A stretch of 40,087 bases of DNA from an uncultured Gammaproteobacteria bacterium. GTDB lineage: Bacteria; Pseudomonadota; Gammaproteobacteria; GCA-001735895. The notes beneath the pieces were generated by a model. That model was not told the origin of the DNA and ran no database searches. It worked only from the letters and a program-made list of their open reading frames with translations. Both the position numbers and the translations under genes were made by a program. The stretch lies in NCBI GenBank assembly GCA_947259305.1, contig CAMYML010000005.1:1-40087 (forward strand). Reading direction: 5' to 3'. Shown here one piece after another: positions 35,043 through 40,087 of the stretch; positions within the stretch are counted from its first letter, which is position 1, and each line of letters begins with the position of its first letter.

Positions 35043-35060
35043 ATGGCGACAGCGCGGCGC

Positions 35061-37595
35061 TCAGGCCGCTTCCATTTCCTTGATGTGTTCCTGGCAGCGT
35101 TTCATCGCTGTGGCCATTTGCTTACCGCTGGCATAGCGCGATTGAGCTTCCTTTTGCAACGACTTGTTAACCACGTTGTTGACGCAATTCGGCAGGTCGG
35201 CGCGGTAACGACGAATATCGGGGTGTTTTTCGTTGGCGATGTTGTACATCAGGTTGGCGATGGATTCGCCCTTGAAGGGTAACTCTCCGCTCAGCATCTG
35301 GTAAAGCGTTACGCCCAGAGAAAACAGATCGGCGCGGCCATCGACCTTCTTGCCGGCAAGCTGTTCGGGCGACATGTAGTATGGACTGCCGAGCACGGTA
35401 CCGGTCTTGGTTTTACTGGCATCGGTCAGGCAGGCGACCCCGAAATCGGTAATCTTGGCAATCCGCTTTTGCTTGTCATAAATGATATTGGCAGGCTTGA
35501 TATCGCGATGCACGACGTGCTGTTGATGCGCATAGTCGAGTGCCAACGCCATGCTCGCGATGATTTCAAACACTTCGCTTACCGGCAACAGGGTCTTGGG
35601 CGTAACGTATGCGGTCAAATCCTTGCCCTTGAGATAATCCATCGCGATATAGGCCAGGTCCTGCTCATCGCCGACGTCGTAAACCGTGACGATGTTCGGA
35701 TGATCGAGACGCCCGGCGGCCTCCGCCTCGCGGAAGAAGCGGGTACGTACCTCGTCGCGCATATCTTCTTCAAACTCTTCCGACAGCATCATGGTCTTGA
35801 TCGCCACCGTACGACCGATCTTGTCGTCGTGACCGAGGTAAACCATCCCCATCGCGCCGCGGCCAATCTCGGCGTCGATCTGGTAGCGGCCCAGTTTCGG
35901 TTTCTGAATCCCTTCCTTGCTGGAAATCAGGGTTGGCCCGGGGCCGATAGTATCCCTGCCAGCGAGCACCACGGTATTCGAAGCCTGTTCGTTTTGCTGA
36001 ACGCGATCTTCGACGTCATTGTATTTAGGGTCATGTTGCTGAATGAGCTTGAATACCGACACCGCCTTGTTGAACTGGCGTTTACGCTCGTAGTCGAGAC
36101 CGAGATTATAAAGCTGGCTGAGCATCGACGCATCTATCTTGCAGGCGCGATACTTTTCGAAAGCCTGGTCCAGATTGCCCTGGACGTGTAGCGATTGTCC
36201 GAGTTGGCGGTTGGCCGCCGATAAATCATCCTGAACCTGGGATAAACGCGCATTGAACGACTGGCGCGTGCCCAGTACCAGGTGACCCGCTATCAGCATC
36301 ACCACCGCAGTCATCATCGGCAGCCATAACGCCTGCGAGCTCATCAGAACGAAGTGCCCGTTGAAAATCATCAGGATCAGGAAAAGGCTCAGAAAGAAAG
36401 CCGTGTTGGTACGGAAGCGGCCGAGGATAAACATCAGGTAAAGACCAAGCACCAGGATTATTCCACGCAACGCCCAACCGGCCCACTCGGGCAGGCGATA
36501 GATATCGCCGTTGAGCAGGCTCGATACCGTATGCGCCGTTGCCAGCGTCGGTGATATCGATTGACCGCCAGGCGTCAGGCGCGGTTGCGCCAGGCGCGGT
36601 GAAGTCAGGCCGACAATAACGATTCTGTTGGTAAACTCGCTCCTGTCTACGCTGCCATCGAGCACATCGATCAGCGAATAGACTTTGAACGCCGGCTTGC
36701 CGTTTTTGTCGCCATAGAATCGCGGGTAGATATTGAAATCGATATCAGCGCCAAGATCCTTGCCGCCGAGCATCGGGCTGATACTGGTTCTGGATTCGAT
36801 ATGCTGCATCGACATACCCTTGCTGCGGGTGGCGAGCATTAATGCAAACGACGGCAGAAATTCGCGGCCATATTGAACGATCAAGGGCTCGCTGTTGAAA
36901 TGTTCGGCAAAACTGAAGACGCCTACCCCGCCGACCTGTTTCGCCAGTTTTTCGATTGGCGGGAACAGTTCCGAGGCCCTGGTGACCTCGGGCGAGGGCC
37001 AGCCAAAGCCGCGCTCGCTTTTGCCGTTTATGCTCACCCTGGGGAGGGTAAATCTTTGCATGTATTTCGGCAAAGACGGGGTCAAGCCCGGTAACGGCTC
37101 GGTGGTTGGAATGTACTGCATCGACAGCACGATTCGGCCCCCGGATTTAAACGTCTTGGCCAGGTTATCATCACCTTGCAAGGCCGATTCGGTCTGACGT
37201 AGCACCCGGTTCACGCTACGGCTCAACTTCCTCTGCTTTGTCAGGGTTTTTCGCAGTTCGGCCAGCGATGTTAGGCCGGCCTGGTACTGCCCCGTATCGA
37301 AGGGCATGGTAAACCCGATCACGCTGGGCTTGGTACTGGTCAACAACTTCATGGACTCTGCCAGGACGTCGCGCGACCAGGGCCAGGCGCCCAGGGTTTG
37401 CAGCGATTTATCGTCGATCGCCACGACCACTATTTTTTCGTTCGGCTCCCGCGCGGCTGAAAATTTTACCCCGAGATTGTAAGCCTGACGATCGAACGCG
37501 GAAAACAGCCCGATTTCCCCGAAAATCAGGAACAATAAGGTGATGACCAGTCCTATGAACCAGTCCCTCTTAAGCAGGGATTTAAGTAATGACAT
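35061..37595 (-). CDS. CHASE2-domain membrane Ser/Thr protein kinase
   Basis: An 844-residue sensor kinase. A membrane segment near 13-30 is followed by an extracytoplasmic CHASE2 domain (about 35-360: DRQAYNLGVKF, VVVAIDDKSLQTLGAWPWSRDVLAE, NRIVIVGLTSPRL). Three membrane helices lie near 374-392, 400-417 and 424-441. A cytoplasmic coiled-coil/TPR-like linker spans 450-530 (NLGLDYERKRQFNKAVSVFKLIQQHDPKY). The Hanks-type kinase is at 570-835: glycine loop IGRGAMGMVYLG, Lys600 (VAIK), HRDIKPANI at 696-704, DFG at 717-719 and GSPYYMSPEQLAG. All catalytic residues are present. The stop is 18 bp from the convergent phrB stop. Ligand and substrates are unknown. Confidence 0.93.
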   Translation of the reverse strand: MSLLKSLLKRDWFIGLVITLLFLIFGEIGLFSAFDRQAYNLGVKFSAAREPNEKIVVVAIDDKSLQTLGAWPWSRDVLAESMKLLTSTKPSVIGFTMPFDTGQYQAGLTSLAELRKTLTKQRKLSRSVNRVLRQTESALQGDDNLAKTFKSGGRIVLSMQYIPTTEPLPGLTPSLPKYMQRFTLPRVSINGKSERGFGWPSPEVTRASELFPPIEKLAKQVGGVGVFSFAEHFNSEPLIVQYGREFLPSFALMLATRSKGMSMQHIESRTSISPMLGGKDLGADIDFNIYPRFYGDKNGKPAFKVYSLIDVLDGSVDRSEFTNRIVIVGLTSPRLAQPRLTPGGQSISPTLATAHTVSSLLNGDIYRLPEWAGWALRGIILVLGLYLMFILGRFRTNTAFFLSLFLILMIFNGHFVLMSSQALWLPMMTAVVMLIAGHLVLGTRQSFNARLSQVQDDLSAANRQLGQSLHVQGNLDQAFEKYRACKIDASMLSQLYNLGLDYERKRQFNKAVSVFKLIQQHDPKYNDVEDRVQQNEQASNTVVLAGRDTIGPGPTLISSKEGIQKPKLGRYQIDAEIGRGAMGMVYLGHDDKIGRTVAIKTMMLSEEFEEDMRDEVRTRFFREAEAAGRLDHPNIVTVYDVGDEQDLAYIAMDYLKGKDLTAYVTPKTLLPVSEVFEIIASMALALDYAHQQHVVHRDIKPANIIYDKQKRIAKITDFGVACLTDASKTKTGTVLGSPYYMSPEQLAGKKVDGRADLFSLGVTLYQMLSGELPFKGESIANLMYNIANEKHPDIRRYRADLPNCVNNVVNKSLQKEAQSRYASGKQMATAMKRCQEHIKEMEAA

Positions 37596-37772
37596 TCAAG
37601 CTATGCTATTTATAAAACCAGGTAGCCAATTGATGTCTTATAGCTTATTAAATCTGGGTTGTCTGCTTCGTTAACCAACAAATTGCTCGCGTTTTGCCTA
37701 AGCATCATTTTTCTGGCAAAACTGTGACCCAGGCCGCCACTCGGTCTTCAATTTGCCAATAAGGACATACTG

Positions 37773-37801
37773 TTGTGATACGGATTAAATTACAGTCTAA
37801 T
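37773..37801 (+). promoter_or_regulatory. Candidate sigma-70 promoter for the LplT-PlsC gene
   Basis: TTGTGA (37773-37778), a 17-bp spacer and TCTAAT (37796-37801), about 64 bp before the ATG at 37865. Matches are 4/6 and 5/6. The rest of the 269-bp gap (37596-37864) is AT-richer and shows no other gene; it must also hold the divergent kinase promoter, which I could not place. Confidence 0.4.
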
Positions 37802-37864
37802 TCAAGACCATGTCAGATCGGCTTACTCTTTTTTTTTCCCGTAGCCTAAAAAACCGGACCAAGC

Positions 37865-39736
37865 ATGCCTGATTCGATCAAGCTATTGTCAACTCAGCGG
37901 TTTCGGCCTTTCTTTTTAACCCAGCTGGCGGGCGCGTTTAACGACAACCTCTACAAGAATGGGTTGACCATCTTTATCGCTTTCCAGGCCGCCAGCGTGT
38001 CCCAGGAAGATAGCAATACCCTGGTCAACATCGCGGCAGGGTTGTTCATCCTGCCATTTTTTCTGTTTTCGCCGATCGCCGGCCAGCTTGCCGACAAGTA
38101 TGAAAAATCCATGCTGATTCGACGCATCAAGCTACTCGAAATCGCCATCATGCTGCTCGGAGCTACGGCCTTTATTTTGCACAGCCCGGCAATGCTGGTG
38201 GCAATTTTGTTTTTAATGGGGACACAGTCTGCGTTATTCGGACCGGTTAAATATAGCCTTCTGCCACAGGCGCTTAAACCAGGTGAGCTGGTCGGTGGTA
38301 ACGCCATGGTTGAATTCGGCACCTTCATCGCAATCCTGCTGGGATTAATCGTCAGCGTTTACGTCATGAGTCTCGGTAACGCCGCGATGGCCCTTGCGGT
38401 GATCGTCACTGCCTGTGTTGGATACTGGACCAGCCGTGGTATCCCCGCGCTCAGCGCCGGCGCGCCCGATCTTAAAATCAGTTTTAACATTCCCCGGCAA
38501 AGCGTCAACATCCTGCGCGACGCACGCGAAAATCTAACCGTATTTTACTCGGTCATGGGCGTCTCCTGGTTCTGGTTCATCGGGATTACCTATGTCACGC
38601 AATTGCCCAACTACGTACGCTATGAACTCGGCGGAAACGAACAGGTTTACGTATTACTGCTGGCAATGTTTTCGATCGGTATCGGCGCCGGTTCATTTTT
38701 ATGTGAAAAACTTTCTGGCCGCCAGGTTGAAATTGGCCTGGTGCCGATCGGTTCGCTCGGCCTGACCCTGTTCGGCGTCGACCTGTATTTCAACCAGGGG
38801 TTATCGGCCGGGGATGAGCTAATCGGGCCGTTGGCATTTATTGGCGCGAGTTCGAGCCTGCGGGTGTGTTTCGATATCATTCTGCTAGGCGTTTCCGGCG
38901 GTTTGTACATCGTGCCGCTTTACGCCCTGATACAACAGCGCAGCCCGCTGCGTAAGCGTTCGCGCATTATTGCCGCGAATAACGTTTTGAACGCATTATT
39001 TATGGTGGCTGCCTCGCTGTATGGGCTATTCGCGCTGTCGTCCGGAGTATCGATACCGGTGCTTTTTGCAATCATGGCCTTGATGAACGCTGCAGTCGCC
39101 ATGTTTATTTTCATGCTGGTGCCGGAATTCATCATGCGCCTGTTGATCTGGCTGCTTGTGCATACGATTTACCGAGTCGATAAAACCGGGCTCGATAATA
39201 TTCCCGATGAAGGCCCCGCAGTGCTGATTTGCAACCACGTCAGTTTCGTCGATGCGCTGGTCATGGCCGGCTGCGTGCGACGGCCGATCCGCTTCGTCAT
39301 GTATTACCGGATTTTTCGGCTGCCGGTGCTTTCCTTTATTTTTCGTACTGCGAATGCAATCCCGATAGCGGGCGCGCGCGAAAACCCAGCTATGATGGAA
39401 AGCGCTTTCGAGCAGGTCAGCGCCGCGCTGCAGCAGGATGAAGTCGTGTGCATTTTCCCCGAGGGAAAATTGACCGAAGACGGCGAGATGGACAGCTTTA
39501 AATCCGGGGTCAGCCGCATTCTTGAACGCGATCCGGTGCCGGTAGTCCCGCTGGCCCTGCGTGGCCTGTGGGGCAGCTTCTTCAGCCGCGCCTACGGTAG
39601 TGCGATGTCGCGCCTTCTGCCGCGCGGCATGTTGAGCCGGATCGAGCTGGTCGCCGGTGAACCAATCGAAGCCAAAGACGCCACGCTCGAACTGATGCAG
39701 GAACGGGTATTAGGGCTGCGTGGCGACAGACGTTAA
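37865..39736 (+). CDS. LplT-type MFS transporter fused to PlsC-type acyltransferase
   Basis: The 623-residue product has two domains. Residues about 1-430 form a 12-segment MFS domain resembling lysophospholipid flippase LplT (FFLTQLAGAFNDNLYKNGLTIF near 16-37, FSPIAGQLADKYEK near 68-81, LFGPVKYSLLPQALKPGELVGGNAMVEFGTF near 124-154). Residues about 435-623 form a glycerolipid acyltransferase with the NHxxxxD motif (ICNHVSFVDAL near 455-465), the substrate-binding IFPEGKLTEDGEMDSFKSG near 528-546 and VVPLALRGLWGSFFSR. The third, acyl-ACP synthetase domain of full-length Aas is absent. It probably flips and re-acylates lysophospholipids at the inner membrane. Its stop overlaps that of the convergent LysR gene (TTAA, 39733-39736). 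Confidence 0.92.
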   Translation: MPDSIKLLSTQRFRPFFLTQLAGAFNDNLYKNGLTIFIAFQAASVSQEDSNTLVNIAAGLFILPFFLFSPIAGQLADKYEKSMLIRRIKLLEIAIMLLGATAFILHSPAMLVAILFLMGTQSALFGPVKYSLLPQALKPGELVGGNAMVEFGTFIAILLGLIVSVYVMSLGNAAMALAVIVTACVGYWTSRGIPALSAGAPDLKISFNIPRQSVNILRDARENLTVFYSVMGVSWFWFIGITYVTQLPNYVRYELGGNEQVYVLLLAMFSIGIGAGSFLCEKLSGRQVEIGLVPIGSLGLTLFGVDLYFNQGLSAGDELIGPLAFIGASSSLRVCFDIILLGVSGGLYIVPLYALIQQRSPLRKRSRIIAANNVLNALFMVAASLYGLFALSSGVSIPVLFAIMALMNAAVAMFIFMLVPEFIMRLLIWLLVHTIYRVDKTGLDNIPDEGPAVLICNHVSFVDALVMAGCVRRPIRFVMYYRIFRLPVLSFIFRTANAIPIAGARENPAMMESAFEQVSAALQQDEVVCIFPEGKLTEDGEMDSFKSGVSRILERDPVPVVPLALRGLWGSFFSRAYGSAMSRLLPRGMLSRIELVAGEPIEAKDATLELMQERVLGLRGDRR

Positions 39737-40087
39737 TCGCCCATCATCAGGCCCGGGTTATGGCTGAGTATGCTGGTCAGGAATTTAGCCACCGCGTCCA
39801 CCCGCGCCACGTGACGCAAATCTTCGTGCACCAGTAGCCAGTAAGTGCGTTCCACCGATATCTGCTCGGGCAGCACCACCTGCAGGCGATCCTCATGCTG
39901 CGTCATGAAACAGTGAACCAGGCCAAGACCGATGCCATTGAGAATCGCATTGTACTGCGCACTGACGTTGGTGCTGCGAAACACGATATGGGCGTTTTTA
40001 ATCGTGTTGTCTAGAAAACGCAGTTCCGGCATTTCTATGAGGTCATCGATATAGGAAACGAAATCGTGCCCAGACAGGTCTTCGGGC
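39733..40087 (-). CDS. LysR-family regulator, C-terminal part (cut by window edge)
   Basis: About 118 codons of the C-terminus are present; the gene continues past the right edge, so the DNA-binding domain is not visible. The fragment shows the end of a LysR substrate-binding domain: PEDLSGHDFVSYIDDL, STNVSAQYNAILNGIGLGLVHCFMTQHEDRLQVVLPE, then RTYWLLVHEDLRHVARVDAVAKFLTSIL. The GIGLGL segment with the following loss-of-loop position is typical for these regulators. The target and effector cannot be inferred. A shorter frame starting at the internal ATG 40030-40032 is not the real start. Confidence 0.85.
   Translation of the reverse strand, partial: PEDLSGHDFVSYIDDLIEMPELRFLDNTIKNAHIVFRSTNVSAQYNAILNGIGLGLVHCFMTQHEDRLQVVLPEQISVERTYWLLVHEDLRHVARVDAVAKFLTSILSHNPGLMMGD

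Noticed and set aside
1..40087. CRISPR array, prophage, insertion sequence or integron
   Set aside because: No regularly spaced direct repeats, transposase, integrase or phage structural genes were seen on either strand.

Overview
The window reads as a chromosomal segment of a moderately GC-rich gammaproteobacterium, probably free-living and aerobic. The gene order gmk-rpoZ-spoT-ridA-recG, an N-terminal UvrD very close to the enterobacterial protein (MDVSHLIDSLNDRQREAV), and a complete hut locus all point that way. No rRNA, tRNA, CRISPR array, transposase or phage gene was seen. Coding density is high and most genes are ordinary chromosomal ones.

Layout. (1) 1-8974, nearly all on the minus strand: uvrD (cut by the window edge), a small conserved-looking protein, moaE and moeA (molybdenum cofactor), recG, ridA, spoT, rpoZ and gmk. 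Between spoT and ridA lies a 286-bp nest of perfect inverted repeats that forms a four-way, cloverleaf-like fold. (2) 8975-9772: tcdA (ct6A formation on tRNA), divergent from gmk. (3) 9917-17383: a full histidine utilisation locus. hutI-hutC-hutU run leftward and hutF-hutH-hutG rightward from a shared control region with a perfect 20-bp palindrome, a likely HutC operator. The enzymes specify the five-step route: histidine, urocanate, imidazolonepropionate, formiminoglutamate, formylglutamate, glutamate. (4) 17397-24873: a YrbL-like kinase-fold protein, a broken membrane-protein remnant, a PuuB-like flavin oxidase, a TauE-type permease, a GNAT protein, small membrane ORFs, a zinc-free MDR oxidoreductase and a YgiQ-type radical SAM protein.

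(5) 24878-35042 is the most coherent system: an ECF11 sigma factor with its ChrR anti-sigma (zinc-binding ASD plus cupin), followed by a DUF523/DUF1722 protein and a DNA photolyase on the plus strand. Divergent from them is an eight-gene minus-strand operon: NTF2-like, SDR, FAD amine-oxidase-like, DUF1365, Cfa-like methyltransferase, DUF2878, an unknown secreted protein and a DUF3833 lipoprotein. Both arms start at a shared palindrome, GGATCACCGGTGATCC, which gives a TGATCC -35 on each strand with 18-bp spacers to -10-like boxes. By analogy with the Rhodobacter RpoE/ChrR regulon, this is a singlet-oxygen response that repairs DNA and remodels membrane lipids. (6) 35061-40087: a CHASE2-containing membrane Ser/Thr kinase, an LplT-PlsC fusion protein (phospholipid remodelling), and the C-terminal part of a LysR regulator cut by the right edge.

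All functional names rest on recognisable motifs and gene context read by eye. No database search was run.
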